From: Luzula sylvatica
Taxonomy: Eukaryota; Streptophyta; Magnoliopsida; Poales; Juncaceae
Reading direction: 5' to 3'
Length of the DNA stretch: 64,000 nt
Assembly: GCA_946800325.1 (NCBI GenBank)
Contig: CAMPEJ010000005.1
Coordinates: forward strand, 124,001-188,000
A model generated the notes under the pieces. The model saw only the letters and a list, made by a program, of their open reading frames with translations, made no database searches and was not told where the DNA came from. This document shows positions 40,262 to 54,515 of this stretch, piece after piece. Position 1 is the first letter of the stretch, and each line of letters opens with the position of its first letter. The position numbers and the translations under genes were made by a program.

Positions 40262-41747
40262 TACCACATAACATTTCACCAAAATTTACAAACACTAAGA
40301 AAGTTTGTTTTTCTATTCAAAACAATCTGTTTATGCTTTGGGGAGTTCAAATAACGTATTTTGAGATCATTCGAATCGTATCTTTTACCACATAACATTT
40401 CACCGAAATTTACAAACACTAAGAAATTTTGTTTTTCGATTCAAAACAATTTGTTTATGCTTTGGGTAGTTCAAATAACATATTTCGAGATCATTTGAAT
40501 CGTATCTTTTTCCAGATAACATTTCACCAAAATTTACAAACACTAAGACAGTTTGTTTTTCGATTCAAAACAATCTGTTTATGCTTTGGGGAGTTCAAAT
40601 AACGTATTTTGAGATCATTCGAATCGTATCTTTTACTACATAACATTTCACCAAAATTTACAAACACTAAGAAAGTTTGTTTTTCAATTCAAAACAATCT
40701 GTTTATGCTTTGGGGAGTTCAAATAACGTATTTTGAGATCATTTGATTCGTATCTTTTACCACATAACATTTCACCAAAATTTACAAACACTGAGAAAGT
40801 TTGATTTTCGATTCAAAACAATCTGTTTATGCTTTGGGGAGTTCAAATAACGTATTTGGAGATCATTTGAATCGTATCTTTTACCACATAACATTTCACC
40901 AAAATTTACAAACAGTAAGAAAGTTTGTTTTTCGATTCAAAACAATCTGTTTATGCTTTGGGGAGTTCAAATAACGTATTTTGAGATCATTTGAATCGTA
41001 TCTTTTACTACATAACATTTCACCAAAATTTTAAACACTAAGAAAGTTTGTTTTTCGATTCAAAACAATCGGTTTATGCTTTGGGGAGTTCAAATAACGT
41101 ATTTTGACTTCATTTGAATCGTATCTTGTACCACATAACATTTCACCAAAATTTACAAACAGTAAGAAAGTTTGTTTTTCCATTCAAAACAATCTGTTTA
41201 TGCTTTGGGGAGTTCAAATAACGTATTTTGAGATCATTTGAATCGTATCTTTTACTACATAACATTTCACCAAAATTTTAAACACTAAGAAAGTTTGTTT
41301 TTCGATTCAAAACAATCGGTTTATGCTTCGGGGAGTTCAAATAACGTATTTTGACTTCATTTGAATCGTATCTTGTACCACATAACATTTCACCAAAATT
41401 TACAAACACTAAGAAAGTTTGTTTTTCGATTCAAAACAATCTGTTTATGTTTTGGGGAGTTCAAATAACGTATTTTGAGATCATTTGAATCGTATCTTTT
41501 ACCACATAACATTTCACCCAAATTTACAAACACTAAGAAAGTTTGTTTTTCGATTCAAAACAATTTGTTTATGCTTTGGGGAGTTCAAATAACGTATTTC
41601 GAGATCATTTGAATCGTATCTTTTACTACATAACATTTCATCAAAATTTACAAACACTAAGAAAGTTTGTTTTTCGATTCAAAACAATTTGTTTATGCTT
41701 TGGGGAGTTCAAATAACGTATTTTGAGATCATTGGAATCGTATCTTA
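40262..41747 (+). repeat. 12-monomer module (1486 bp), copy 1
   Basis: Order: A, B, CCAGATAAC/GACAG, TACTAC with CAATTC, CACTGAGAAAGTTTGATT, TTTGGAG-linked CAGTAAG, TTTTAAAC with CAATCGG, CTTGTACC with CAGTAAG and CCATTC, TTTTAAAC with ATGCTTCGG, CTTGTACC with ATGTTTTGG, C, D. Two 123-bp monomers make it 1486 bp. The same twelve occur at 42740, 44474 and 54516. B has ACATATTTCGAG here. Confidence 0.87.
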
Positions 41748-42739
41748 TACTACATAACATTTCACCAAAATTTACAAACACTACGAAAGTTTGTTTTTCG
41801 ATTCAAAACAATTTGTTTATGCTTTGGGGAGTTCAAATAACCTATTTTTAGATCATTCGAATCGTATCTTTTACCACATAACATTTCACCAAAATTTACA
41901 AACACTAAGAAAGTTTGTTTTTCGTTTCAAAACAATTTGTTTATGCTTTGGGGAGTTCAAATAACGTATTTTGAGATCATTTGAATCGTATCTTTTACCA
42001 CATAACATTTCACCCAAATTTACAAACACTAAGAAAGTTTGTTTTTCGATTCAAAACAATCTGTTTATGCTTTGGGGAGTTCAAATAACGTATTTTGAGA
42101 TCATTGGAATCGTATCTTTTACTACATAACATTTCACCAAAATTTACAAACACTAAGAAAGTTTGTTTTTCGATCCAAAACAATTTGTTTATGCTTTGGG
42201 GAGTTCAAATAACATATTTTTAGATCATTCGAATCGTATCTTTTACCACATAACATTTCACCAAAATTTACAAACACTAAGAAAGTTTGTTTTTCGATTC
42301 AAAACAATCTGTTTATGCTTTGGGGAGTTCAAATAACGTATTTTGAGATCATTTGAATCGTATCTTTTACCACATAACATTTTACCAAAATTTACAAACA
42401 CTAAGAAAGTTTATTTTTCGATTCAAAACAATTTGTTTATGCTTTGGGGAGTTCAAATAACGTATTTTGAGATCATTGGAATCGTATCTTTTACTACATA
42501 ACATTTCACCAAAATTTACAAACACTAAGAAAGTTTGTTTTTCGATTCAAAACAATTTGTTTATGCTTTGGGGAGTTCAAATAACGTATTTTGAGATCAT
42601 TAGAATCGTATCTTTTACCACATAACATTTCACCAAAATTTACAAACACTAAGAAAGTTTGTTTTTCGATTCAAAACAATTTGTTTATGCTTTGGGGAGT
42701 TCAAATAACGTATTTTGAGATCATTTGAATCGTATCTTT
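41748..42739 (+). repeat. 8-monomer linker between 1486-bp modules
   Basis: Eight monomers: CTACG/ACCTAT after a TTATACTAC start, consensus with CGTTTCAAAAC (41933), I, J, H, G with GTTTATTTTTCG (42411), a CATTAG monomer and a consensus monomer. They resemble the CTACG-J-H-G run of the 15-monomer HOR at 36.5-40.3 kb. Together with the preceding module they make a 20-monomer, 2478-bp period (A at 40262 to A at 42740). Confidence 0.8.
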
Positions 42740-44225
42740 TACCACATAACATTTCACCAAAATTTACAAACACTAAGAAAGTTTGTTTTTCTATTCAAAA
42801 CAATCTGTTTATGCTTTGGGGAGTTCAAATAACGTATTTTGAGATCATTCGAATCGTATCTTTTACCACATAACATTTCACCGAAATTTACAAACACTAA
42901 GAAATTTTGTTTTTCGATTCAAAACAATTTGTTTATGCTTTGGGTAGTTCAAATAACGTATTTCGAGATCATTTGAATCGTATCTTTTTCCAGATAACAT
43001 TTCACCAAAATTTACAAACACTAAGACAGTTTGTTTTTCGATTCAAAACAATCTGTTTATGCTTTGGGGAGTTCAAATAACGTATTTTGAGATCATTCGA
43101 ATCGTATCTTTTACTACATAACATTTCACCAAAATTTACAAACACTAAGAAAGTTTGTTTTTCAATTCAAAACAATCTGTTTATGCTTTGGGGAGTTCAA
43201 ATAACGTATTTTGAGATCATTTGATTCGTATCTTTTACCACATAACATTTCACCAAAATTTACAAACACTGAGAAAGTTTGATTTTCGATTCAAAACAAT
43301 CTGTTTATGCTTTGGGGAGTTCAAATAACATATTTGGAGATCATTTGAATCGTATCTTTTACCACATAACATTTCACCAAAATTTACAAACAGTAAGAAA
43401 GTTTGTTTTTCGATTCAAAACAATCTGTTTATGCTTTGGGGAGTTCAAATAACGTATTTTGAGATCATTTGAATCGTATCTTTTACTACATAACATTTCA
43501 CCAAAATTTTAAACACTAAGAAAGTTTGTTTTTCGATTCAAAACAATCGGTTTATGCTTTGGGGAGTTCAAATAATGTATTTTGACTTCATTTGAATCGT
43601 ATCTTGTACCACATAACATTTCACCAAAATTTACAAACAGTAAGAAAGTTTGTTTTTCCATTCAAAACAATCTGTTTATGCTTTGGGGAGTTCAAATAAC
43701 GTATTTTGAGATCATTTGAATCGTATCTTTTACTACATAACATTTCACCAAAATTTTAAACACTAAGAAAGTTTGTTTTTCGATTCAAAACAATCGGTTT
43801 ATGCTTCGGGGAGTTCAAATAACGTATTTTGACTTCATTTGAATCGTATCTTGTACCACATAACATTTCACCAAAATTTACAAACACTAAGAAAGTTTGT
43901 TTTTCGATTCAAAACAATCTGTTTATGTTTTGGGGAGTTCAAATAACGTATTTTGAGATCATTTGAATCGTATCTTTTACCACATAACATTTCACCCAAA
44001 TTTACAAACACTAAGAAAGTTTGTTTTTCGATTCAAAACAATTTGTTTATGCTTTGGGGAGTTCAAATAACGTATTTCGAGATCATTTGAATCGTATCTT
44101 TTACTACATAACATTTCATCAAAATTTACAAACACTAAGAAAGTTTGTTTTTCGATTCAAAACAATTTGTTTATGCTTTGGGGAGTTCAAATAACGTATT
44201 TTGAGATCATTGGAATCGTATCTTT
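42740..44225 (+). repeat. 12-monomer module (1486 bp), copy 2
   Basis: Same twelve types as 40262-41747. It shares ACATATTTGGAG (43327) with copy 3 (45062), not with copies 1 and 4, so copies 2 and 3 are the closest pair. AATGTATTTTGACTTC at 43574 is private. It is followed by only two monomers (44226-44473) before the next module, giving a 14-monomer, 1734-bp period. Confidence 0.87.
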
Positions 44226-44473
44226 TACTACATAACATTTCACCAAAATTTACAAACACTAAGAAAGTTTGTTTTTCGATTCAAAACAATTTGTTTATGC
44301 TTTGGGGAGTTCAAATAACGTATTTTGAGATCATTAGAATCGTATCTTTTACCACATAACATTTCACCAAAATTTACAAACACTAAGAAAGTTTGTTTTT
44401 CGATTCAAAACAATCTGTTTATGCTTTGGGGATTTCAAATAACGTATTTTGAGATCATTTGAATCGTATCTTT

Positions 44474-45959
44474 TACCACATAACATTTCACCAAAATTTA
44501 CAAACACTAAGAAAGTTTGTTTTTCTATTCAAAACAATCTGTTTATGCTTTGGGGAGTTCAAATAACGTATTTTGAGATCATTCGAATCGTATCTTTTAC
44601 CACATAACATTTCACCGAAATTTACAAACACTAAGAAATTTTGTTTTTCGATTCAAAACAATTTGTTTATGCTTTGGGTAGTTCAAATAACGTATTTCGA
44701 GATCATTTGAATCGTATCTTTTTCCAGATAACATTTCACCAAAATTTACAAACACTAAGACAGTTTGTTTTTCGATTCAAAACAATCTGTTTATGCTTTG
44801 GGGAGTTCAAATAACGTATTTTGAGATCATTCGAATCGTATCTTTTACTACATAACATTTCACCAAAATTTACAAACACTAAGAAAGTTTGTTTTTCAAT
44901 TCAAAACAATCTGTTTATGCTTTGGGGAGTTCAAATAACGTATTTTGAGATCATTTGATTCGTATCTTTTACCACATAACATTTCACCAAAATTTACAAA
45001 CACTGAGAAAGTTTGATTTTCGATTCAAAACAATCTGTTTATGCTTTGGGGAGTTCAAATAACATATTTGGAGATCATTTGAATCGTATCTTTTACCACA
45101 TAACATTTCACCAAAATTTACAAACAGTAAGAAAGTTTGTTTTTCGATTCAAAACAATCTGTTTATGCTTTGGGGAGTTCAAATAACGTATTTTGAGATC
45201 ATTTGAATCGTATCTTTTACTACATAACATTTCACCAAAATTTTAAACACTAAGAAAGTTTGTTTTTCGATTCAAAACAATCGGTTTATGCTTTGGGGAG
45301 TTCAAATAACGTATTTTGACTTCATTTGAATCGTATCTTGTACCACATAACATTTCACCAAAATTTACAAACAGTAAGAAAGTTTGTTTTTCCATTCAAA
45401 ACAATCTGTTTATGCTTTGGGGAGTTCAAATAACGTATTTTGAGATCATTTGAATCGTATCTTTTACTACATAACATTTCACCAAAATTTTAAACACTAA
45501 GAAAGTTTGTTTTTCGATTCAAAACAATCGGTTTATGCTTCGGGGAGTTCAAATAACGTATTTTGACTTCATTTGAATCGTATCTTGTACCACATAACAT
45601 TTCACCAAAATTTACAAACACTAAGAAAGTTTGTTTTTCGATTCAAAACAATCTGTTTATGTTTTGGGGAGTTCAAATAACGTATTTTGAGATCATTTGA
45701 ATCGTATCTTTTACCACATAACATTTCACCCAAATTTACAAACACTAAGAAAGTTTGTTTTTCGATTCAAAACAATTTGTTTATGCTTTGGGGAGTTCAA
45801 ATAACGTATTTCGAGATCATTTGAATCGTATCTTTTACTACAGAACATTTCATCAAAATTTACAAACACTAAGAAAGTTTGTTTTTCGATTCAAAACAAT
45901 TTGTTTATGCTTTGGGGAGTTCAAATAACGTATTTTGAGATCATTGGAATCGTATCTTT
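44474..45959 (+). repeat. 12-monomer module (1486 bp), copy 3
   Basis: Same twelve types. The last monomer (D at 45836) has TACTACAGAAC, a marker shared with 48068 that defines the 2232-bp duplication. Copy 4 lies 10042 bp downstream. Confidence 0.87.
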
Positions 45960-47943
45960 TACTACATAACATTTCACCAAAATTTACAAACACTAAGAAA
46001 GTTTGTTTTTCGATTTAAAACAATCTGTTTATGCTTTGGGGAGTTCAAATAACGTATTTTGAGATCATTTGAATCGTATCTTTTACCACATAACATTTCA
46101 CCAAAATTTACAAACACTAAGAAAGTTTGTTTTTCGATTCAAAACAATCTGTTTATGCTTTGGGGAGTTCAAATAACGTATTTTGAGATCATTTGAATCG
46201 TATATTTTACCACATAACATTTTACCAAAATTTACAAACACTAAGAAAGTTTGTTTTTCGATTCAAAACAATTTGTTTATGCTTTGGGGAGTTCAAATAA
46301 CGTATTTTGAGATCATTTGAATCGTATCTTTTACCACATAACATTTCACCCAAATTTACAAACACTAAGAAAGTTTGTTTTTCGATTCAAAACAATCTGT
46401 TTATGCTTTGGGGAGTTCAAATAACGTATTTTGAGATCATTTGAATCGTATCTTTTACTACATAACATTTCACCAAAATTTACAAACACTAAGAAAGTTT
46501 GTTTTTCGATCCAAAACAATTTGTTTATGCTTTGGGGAGTTCAAATAACATATTTTTAGATCATTCGAATCGTATCTTTTACCACATAACATTTCACCAA
46601 AATTTACAAACACTAAGAAAGTTTGTTTTTCGATTCAAAACAATCTGTTTATGCTTTGGGGAGTTCAAATAACGTATTTTGAGATCATTTGAATCGTATC
46701 TTTTACCACATAACATTTTACCAAAATTTACAAACACTAAGAAAGTTTGTTTTTCGATTCAAAACAATTTGTTTATGCTTTGGGGAGTTCAAATAACGTA
46801 TTTTGAGATCATTGGAATCGTATCTTTTACTACATAACATTTCACCAAAATTTACAAACACTACGAAAGTTTGTTTTTCGATTCAAAACAATTTGTTTAT
46901 GCTTTGGGGAGTTCAAATAACCTATTTTTAGATCATTCGAATCGTATCTTTTACCACATAACATTTCACCAAAATTTACAAACACTAAGAAAGTTTGTTT
47001 TTCGATTCAAAACAATCTGTTTATGCTTTGGGGAGTTCAAATAACGTATTTTGAGACCATTTGAATCGTATCTTTTACCACATAACATTTTACAAAAATT
47101 TACAAACACTAAGAAAGTTTGTTTTTCGATTCAAAACAATCTGTTTATGCTTTGGGGAGTTCAAATAACGTATTTTGAGATCATTGGAATCGTATCTTTT
47201 ACTACATAACATTTCACCAAAATTTACAAACACTACGAAAGTTTGTTTTTCGATCCAAAACAATTTGTTTATGCTTTGGGGAGTTCAAATAACATATTTT
47301 TAGATCATTCGAATCGTATCTTTTACCACATAACATTTCACCAAAATTTACAAACACTAACAAAGTTTGTTTTTCGATTCAAAACAATCTGTTTATGCTT
47401 TGGGGAGTTCAAATAACGTATTTTGAGATCATTTGAATCGTATCTTTTACCACATAACATTTTACCAAAATTTACAAACACTAAGAAAGTTTGTTTTTCG
47501 ATTCAAAACAATTTGTTTATGCTTTGGGGAGTTCAAATAACGTATTTTGAGATCATTGGAATCGTATCTTTTACTACATAACATTTCACCAAAATTTACA
47601 AACACTAAGAAAGTTTGTTTTTCGATTCAAAACAATTTGTTTATGCTTTGGGGAGTTCAAATAACGTATTTTGAGATCATTAGAATCGTATCTTTTACCA
47701 CATAACATTTCACCAAAATTTACAAACACTAAGAAAGTTTGTTTTTCGATTCAAAACAATTTGTTTATGCTTTGGGGAGTTCAAATAACGTATTTTGAGA
47801 TCATTGGAATCGTATCTTTTACTGCATAACATTTCACCAAAATTTACAAACACTAAGAAAGTTTGTTTTTCGATTTAAAACAATCTGTTTATGCTTTGGG
47901 GAGTTCAAATAACGTATTTTGAGATCATTTGAATCGTATCTTT
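45712..47943 (+). repeat. 18-monomer HOR (2232 bp), copy 1
   Basis: Eighteen monomers starting with C and D and ending at a TACTGC/GATTTA monomer. It is tandemly duplicated at 47944-50175. Shared private markers are CAGAAC (45841 and 48073) and GAGACCATTTG (47053 and 49285), both exactly 2232 bp apart. Private changes: TTTTACAAAAATT near 47090 and CACTAACAAAG near 47355. It overlaps the last two monomers of the 1486-bp module copy 3. Confidence 0.9.
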
Positions 47944-50175
47944 TACCACATAACATTTCACCCAAATTTACAAACACTAAGAAAGTTTGTTTTTCGATTC
48001 AAAACAATTTGTTTATGCTTTGGGGAGTTCAAATAACGTATTTCGAGATCATTTGAATCGTATCTTTTACTACAGAACATTTCATCAAAATTTACAAACA
48101 CTAAGAAAGTTTGTTTTTCGATTCAAAACAATTTGTTTATGCTTTGGGGAGTTCAAATAACGTATTTTGAGATCATTGGAATCGTATCTTTTACTACATA
48201 ACATTTCACCAAAATTTACAAACACTAAGAAAGTTTGTTTTTCGATTTAAAACAATCTGTTTATGCTTTGGGGAGTTCAAATAACGTATTTTGAGATCAT
48301 TTGAATCGTATCTTTTACCACATAACATTTCACCAAAATTTACAAACACTAAGAAAGTTTGTTTTTCGATTCAAAACAATCTGTTTATGCTTTGGGGAGT
48401 TCAAATAACGTATTTTGAGATCATTTGAATCGTATATTTTACCACATAACATTTTACCAAAATTTACAAACACTAAGAAAGTTTGTTTTTCGATTCAAAA
48501 CAATTTGTTTATGCTTTGGGGAGTTCAAATAACGTATTTTGAGATCATTTGAATCGTATCTTTTACCACATAACATTTCACCCAAATTTACAAACACTAA
48601 GAAAGTTTGTTTTTCGATTCAAAACAATCTGTTTATGCTTTGGGGAGTTCAAATAACGTATTTTGAGATCATTTGAATCGTATCTTTTACTACATAACAT
48701 TTCACCAAAATTTACAAACACTAAGAAAGTTTGTTTTTCGATCCAAAACAATTTGTTTATGCTTTGGGGAGTTCAAATAACATATTTTTAGATCATTCGA
48801 ATCGTATCTTTTACCACATAACATTTCACCAAAATTTACAAACACTAAGAAAGTTTGTTTTTCGATTCAAAACAATCTGTTTATGCTTTGGGGAGTTCAA
48901 ATAACGTATTTTGAGATCATTTGAATCGTATCTTTTACCACATAACATTTTACCAAAATTTACAAACACTAAGAAAGTTTGTTTTTCGATTCAAAACAAT
49001 TTGTTTATGCTTTGGGGAGTTCAAATAACGTATTTTGAGATCATTGGAATCGTATCTTTTACTACATAACATTTCACCAAAATTTACAAACACTACGAAA
49101 GTTTGTTTTTCGATTCAAAACAATTTGTTTATGCTTTGGGGAGTTCAAATAACCTATTTTTAGATCATTCGAATCGTATCTTTTACCACATAACATTTCA
49201 CCAAAATTTACAAACACTAAGAAAGTTTGTTTTTCGATTCAAAACAATCTGTTTATGCTTTGGGGAGTTCAAATAACGTATTTTGAGACCATTTGAATCG
49301 TATCTTTTACCACATAACATTTTACCAAAATTTACAAACACTAAGAAAGTTTGTTTTTCGATTCAAAACAATCTGTTTATGCTTTGGGGAGTTCAAATAA
49401 CGTATTTTGAGATCATTGGAATCGTATCTTTTACTACATAACATTTCACCAAAATTTACAAACACTACGAAAGTTTGTTTTTCGATCCAAAACAATTTGT
49501 TTATGCTTTGGGGAGTTCAAATAACATATTTTTAGATCATTCGAATCGTATCTTTTACCACATAACATTTCACCAAAATTTACAAACACTAAGAAAGTTT
49601 GTTTTTCGATTCAAAACAATCTGTTTATGCTTTGGGGAGTTCAAATAACGTATTTTGAGATCATTTGAATCGTATCTTTTACCACATAACATTTTACCAA
49701 AATTTACAAACACTAAGAAAGTTTGTTTTTCGATTCAAAACAATTTGTTTATGCTTTGGGGAGTTCAAATAACGTATTTTGAGATCATTGGAATCGTATC
49801 TTTTACTACATAACATTTCACCAAAATTTACAAACACTAAGAAAGTTTGTTTTTCGATTCAAAACAATTTGTTTATGCTTTGGGGAGTTCAAATAACGTA
49901 TTTTGAGATCATTAGAATCATATCTTTTACCACATAACATTTCACCAAAATTTACAAACACTAAGAAAGTTTGTTTTTCGATTCAAAACAATTTGTTTAT
50001 GCTTTGGGGAGTTCAAATAACGTATTTTGAGATCATTGGAATTATATCTTTTACTGCATAACATTTCACCAAAATTTACAAACACTAAGAAAGTTTGTTT
50101 TTCGATTTAAAACAATCTGTTTATGCTTTGGGGAGTTCAAATAACGTATTTTGAGATCATTTGAATCGTATCTTT
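47944..50175 (+). repeat. 18-monomer HOR (2232 bp), copy 2
   Basis: Exact-length sister of 45712-47943, no indels. Private changes near its right end are GAATCATATC (49916) and GAATTATATC (50040), both at the CpG of unit position 116. The orthologous single copy at about 55.8-58.0 kb has GAGATC, so GAGACC arose after the larger duplication and before this one. Confidence 0.9.
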
Positions 50176-51291
50176 TACCACATAACATTTCACCAAAATT
50201 TACAGACACTAAGAAAGTTTGTTTTTCGATTCAAAACAATCTGTTTATGCTTTGGGGAGTTCAAATAACGTATTTTGAGATCATTTGAATCGTATCTTTT
50301 ACCACATAACATTTCACCAAAATTTACAAACACTAAGAAAGTTTGTTTTTCGATTCAAAACAATCTGTTTATGCTTTGGGGAGTTCAAATAACGTATTTT
50401 GAGATCATTTGAATCGTATATTTTACCACATAACATTTTACCAAAATTTACAAACACTAAGAAAGTTTGTTTTTCGATTCAAAACAATCTGTTTATGCTT
50501 TGGGGAGTTCAAATAACGTATTTTGAGATCATTTGAATCGTATCTTTTACCACATAACATTTCACCCAAATTTACAAACACTAAGAAAGTTGGTTTTTCG
50601 ATTCAAAACAATCTGTTTATGCTTTGGGGAGTTCAAATAACGTATTTTGAGATCATTTGAATCGTATCTTTTACCACATAACATTTTACCAAAATTTACA
50701 AACACTAACAAAGTTTGTTTTTCGATTCAAAACAATTTGTTTATGCTTTGGGGAGTTCAAATAACGTATTTTGAGATCATTGGAATCGTATCTTTTACTA
50801 CATAACATTTCACCAAAATTTACAAACACTAAGAAAGTTTGTTTTTCGATTCAAAACAATTTGTTTATGCTTTGGGGAGTTCAAATAACGTATTTTGAGA
50901 TCATTAGAATCGTATCTTTTACCACATAACATTTCACCAAAATTTACAAACACTAAGAAAGTTTGTTTTTCGATTCAAAACAATTTGTTTATGCTTTGGG
51001 GAGTTCAAATAACGTATTTTGAGATCATTGGAATCGTATCTTTTACTGCATAACATTTCACCAAAATTTACAAACACTAAGAAAGTTTGTTTTTCGATTT
51101 AAAACAATATGTTTATGCTTTGGGGAGTTCAAATAACGTATTTTGAGATCATTTGAATCGTATCTTTTACCACATAACATTTCACCAAAATTTACAGACA
51201 CTAAGAAAGTTTGTTTTTCGATTCAAAACAATCTGTTTATGCTTTGGGGAGTTCAAATAACGTATTTTGAGATCATTTGAATCGTATATTT
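50176..51291 (+). repeat. 9-monomer stretch with an 8-monomer spaced marker
   Basis: Monomers at 50176 and 51168 both carry TTTACAGACAC and are 992 bp apart, so an 8-monomer step duplicated this segment. It contains I-like monomers with AAAGTTGGTTTTTCG (50548), a G with CACTAACAAAG, CATTAG and CATTGG monomers and TACTGC/GATTTA monomers. Confidence 0.75.
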
Positions 51292-53647
51292 TACCACATA
51301 ACATTTCACCAAAATTTACAAACACTAAGAAAGTTTGTTTTTCGATTCAAAACAATTTGTTTATGCTTTGGGGAGTTCAAATAACGTATTTTGAGATCAT
51401 TGGAATCGTATCTTTTACTGCATAACATTTCACCAAAATTTACAAACACTAAGAAAGTTTGATTTTCGATTTAAAACAATCTGTTTATGCTTTGGGGAGT
51501 TCAAATAACGTATTTTGAGATCATTTGAATCGTATCTTTTACCACATAACATTTCACCAAAATTTACAAACACTAAGAAAGTTTGTTTTTCGATTCAAAA
51601 CAATCTGTTTATGCTTTGGGGAGTTCAAATAACGTATTTTGAGATCATTTGAATCGTATATTTTACCACATAACATTTTACCAAAATTTACAAACACTAA
51701 GAAAGTTTGTTTTTCGATTCAAAACAATCTGTTTATGCTTTGGGGAGTTCAAATAACGTATTTTGAGATCATTTGAATCGTATCTTTTACCACATAACAT
51801 TTCACCCAAATTTACAAACACTAAGAAAGTTGGTTTTTCGATTCAAAACAATCTGTTTATGCTTTGGGGAGTTCAAATAACGTATTTTGAGATCATTGGA
51901 ATCGTATCTTTTACTACATAACATTTCACCAAAATTTACAAACACTACGAAAGTTTGTTTTTCGATCCAAAACAATTTGTTTATGCTTTGGGGAGTGCAA
52001 ATAACATATTTTTAGATCATTCGAATCGTATCTTTTACCACATAACATTTCACCAAAATTTACAAACACTAAGAAAGTTTGTTTTTCGATTCAAAACAAT
52101 CTGTTTATGCTTTGGGGAGTTCAAATAACGTATTTTGAAATAATTTGAATCGTATCTTTTACCACATAACATTTCACCCAAATTTACAAACACTAAGAAA
52201 GTTGGTTTTTCGATTCAAAACAATCTGTTTATGCTTTGGGGAGTTCAAATAACGTATTTTGAGATCATTGGAATCGTATCTTTTACTACATAACATTTCA
52301 CCAAAATTTACAAACACTACGAAAGTTTGTTTTTCGATCCAAAACAATTTGTTTATGCTTTGGGGAGTTCAAATAACCTATTTTTAGATCATTCGAATCG
52401 TATCTTTTACCACATAACATTTCACCAAAATTTACAAACACTAAGAAAGTTTGTTTTTCGATTCAAAACAATCTGTTTATGCTTTGGGGAGTTCAAATAA
52501 CGTATTTTGAGATCATTTGAATCGTATCTTTTACCACATAACATTTTACCAAAATTTACAAACACTAAGAAAGTTTGTTTTTCGATTCAAAACAATTCGT
52601 TTATGCTTTGGGGAGTTCAAATAACGTATTTTGAGATCATTTGAATCGTATCTTTTAATACATAACATTTCACCAAAATTTACAAACACTAAGAAAGTTT
52701 GTTTTTCGATCCAAAACAATTTGTTTATGCTTTGGGGAGTTCAAATAACGTATTTTGAGATCATTAGAATCGTATCTTTTACCACATAACATTTCACCAA
52801 AATTTACAAACACTAAGAAAGTTTGTTTTTCAATTCAAAACAATCTGTTTATGCTTTGGGGAGTTCAAATAACGTATTTTGAGATCATTTGAATCGTATC
52901 TTTTACCACATAACATTTCACCAAAATTTACAAACACTAAGAAAGTTTGTTTTTCTATTCAAAACAATCTGTTTATGCTTTGGGGAGTTCAAATAACGTA
53001 TTTTGAGATCATTGGAATCGTATCTTTTACTACATAACATTTCACCAAAATTTACAAACACTAAGAAAGTTTGTTTTTCGATTCAAAACAATTTGTTTAT
53101 GCTTTGGGGAGTTCAAATAACGTATTTCGAGATCATTAGAATCGTATCTTTTACCACATAACATTTCACCAAAATTTACAAACACTAAGAAAGTTTGTTT
53201 TTCGATTCAAAACAATTTGTTTATGCTTTGGGGAGTTCAAATAACGTATTTTGAGATCATTTGAATCGTATCTTTTACCACATAACATTTCACCAAAATT
53301 TACAAACACTAAGAAAGTTTGTTTTTCGATTCAAAACAATCTGTTTATGCTTTGGGGAGTTCAAATAACGTATTTTGATATCATTCGAATCGTATCTTTT
53401 ACCACATAACATTTCACCGAAATTTACAAACACTAAGAAATTTTGTTTTTCGATTCAAAACAATTTGTTTATTCTTTGGGGAGTTCAAATAACGTATTTC
53501 GAGATCAATTGAATCGTATCTTTTACCACATAACATTTTACCAAAATTTACAAACACTAAGACAGTTTGTTTTTCGATTCAAAACAATTTGTTTATGCTT
53601 TGGGGAGTTCAAATAACGTATTTTGAGATCATTGGAATCGTATCTTT
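51292..53647 (+). repeat. 19-monomer block (2356 bp), copy 1 of the 6818-bp offset pair
   Basis: Runs TACTGC/GATTTA, F, G, CACCC with AAGTTGG (51788), CTACG/GATCC (51912), H, CACCC with AAGTTGG (52160), CTACG/GATCC with ACCTAT, H, G, then A (52904), CATTAG, B and G/GACAG. The same order occurs at 58110-60465, 6818 bp away: AAGTTGG at 51829 and 58647, and GAGATCAATT at 53501 and 60319. Private changes: GAGTGCAAAT (51993), GAAATAATTTG (52137), TTTTAATACATAAC (52655) and ATTCTTTGGGG (53470). Confidence 0.85.
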
Positions 53648-54515
53648 TACTACATAACATTTCACCAAAATTTACAAACACTAAGAAAGTTTGTTTTTCG
53701 ATTCAAAACAATCTGTTTATGCTTTGGGGAGTTCAAATAACGTATTTTGAGATCATTCGAATCGTATCTTTTACCACATAACATTTCACCGAAATTTACA
53801 AACACTAAGAAAGTTTGTTTTTCGATTCAAAACAATCGGTTTATGCTTCGGGGAGTTCAAATAACGTATTTTGACTTCATTTGAATCGTATCTTGTACCA
53901 CATAACATTTCACCAAAATTTACAAACACTAAGAAAGTTTGTTTTTCGATTCAAAACAATCTGTTTATGTTTTGGGGAGTTCAAATAACGTATTTTGAGA
54001 TCATTTGAATCGTATCTTTTACCACATAACATTTCACCAAAATTTACAAACACTAAGAAAGTTTGTTTTTCGATTCAAAACAATCTGTTTATGCTTTGGG
54101 GAGTTCAAATAACGTATTTTGAGATCATTTGAATCGTATCTTTTACCACATAACATTTTACCAAAATTTACAAACACTAAGAAAGTTTGTTTTTCGATTC
54201 AAAACAATTTGTTTATGCTTTGGGGAGTTCAAATAACGTATTTTGAGATCATTGGAATCGTATCTTTTACTACATAACATTTCACCAAAATTTACAAACA
54301 CTAAGAAAGTTTGTTTTTCGATTCAAAACAATTTGTTTATGCTTTGGGGAGTTCAAATAACGTATTTTGAGATCATTAGAATCGTATCTTTTACCACATA
54401 ACATTTCACCAAAATTTACAAACACTAAGAAAGTTTGTTTTTCGATTCAAAACAATCTGTTTATGCTTTGGGGAGTTCAAATAACGTATTTTGAGATCAT
54501 TTGAATCGTATCTTT
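53648..54515 (+). repeat. 7-monomer stretch ahead of module copy 4
   Basis: Mixed monomers joining two larger blocks. The monomer starting 53772 combines CACCG (left half) with CAATCGG and ATGCTTCGG (right half), a hybrid of B-like and module-type monomers that looks like a recombination junction. It is followed by CTTGTACC with ATGTTTTGG, F, G, CATTAG and H. Confidence 0.75.
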
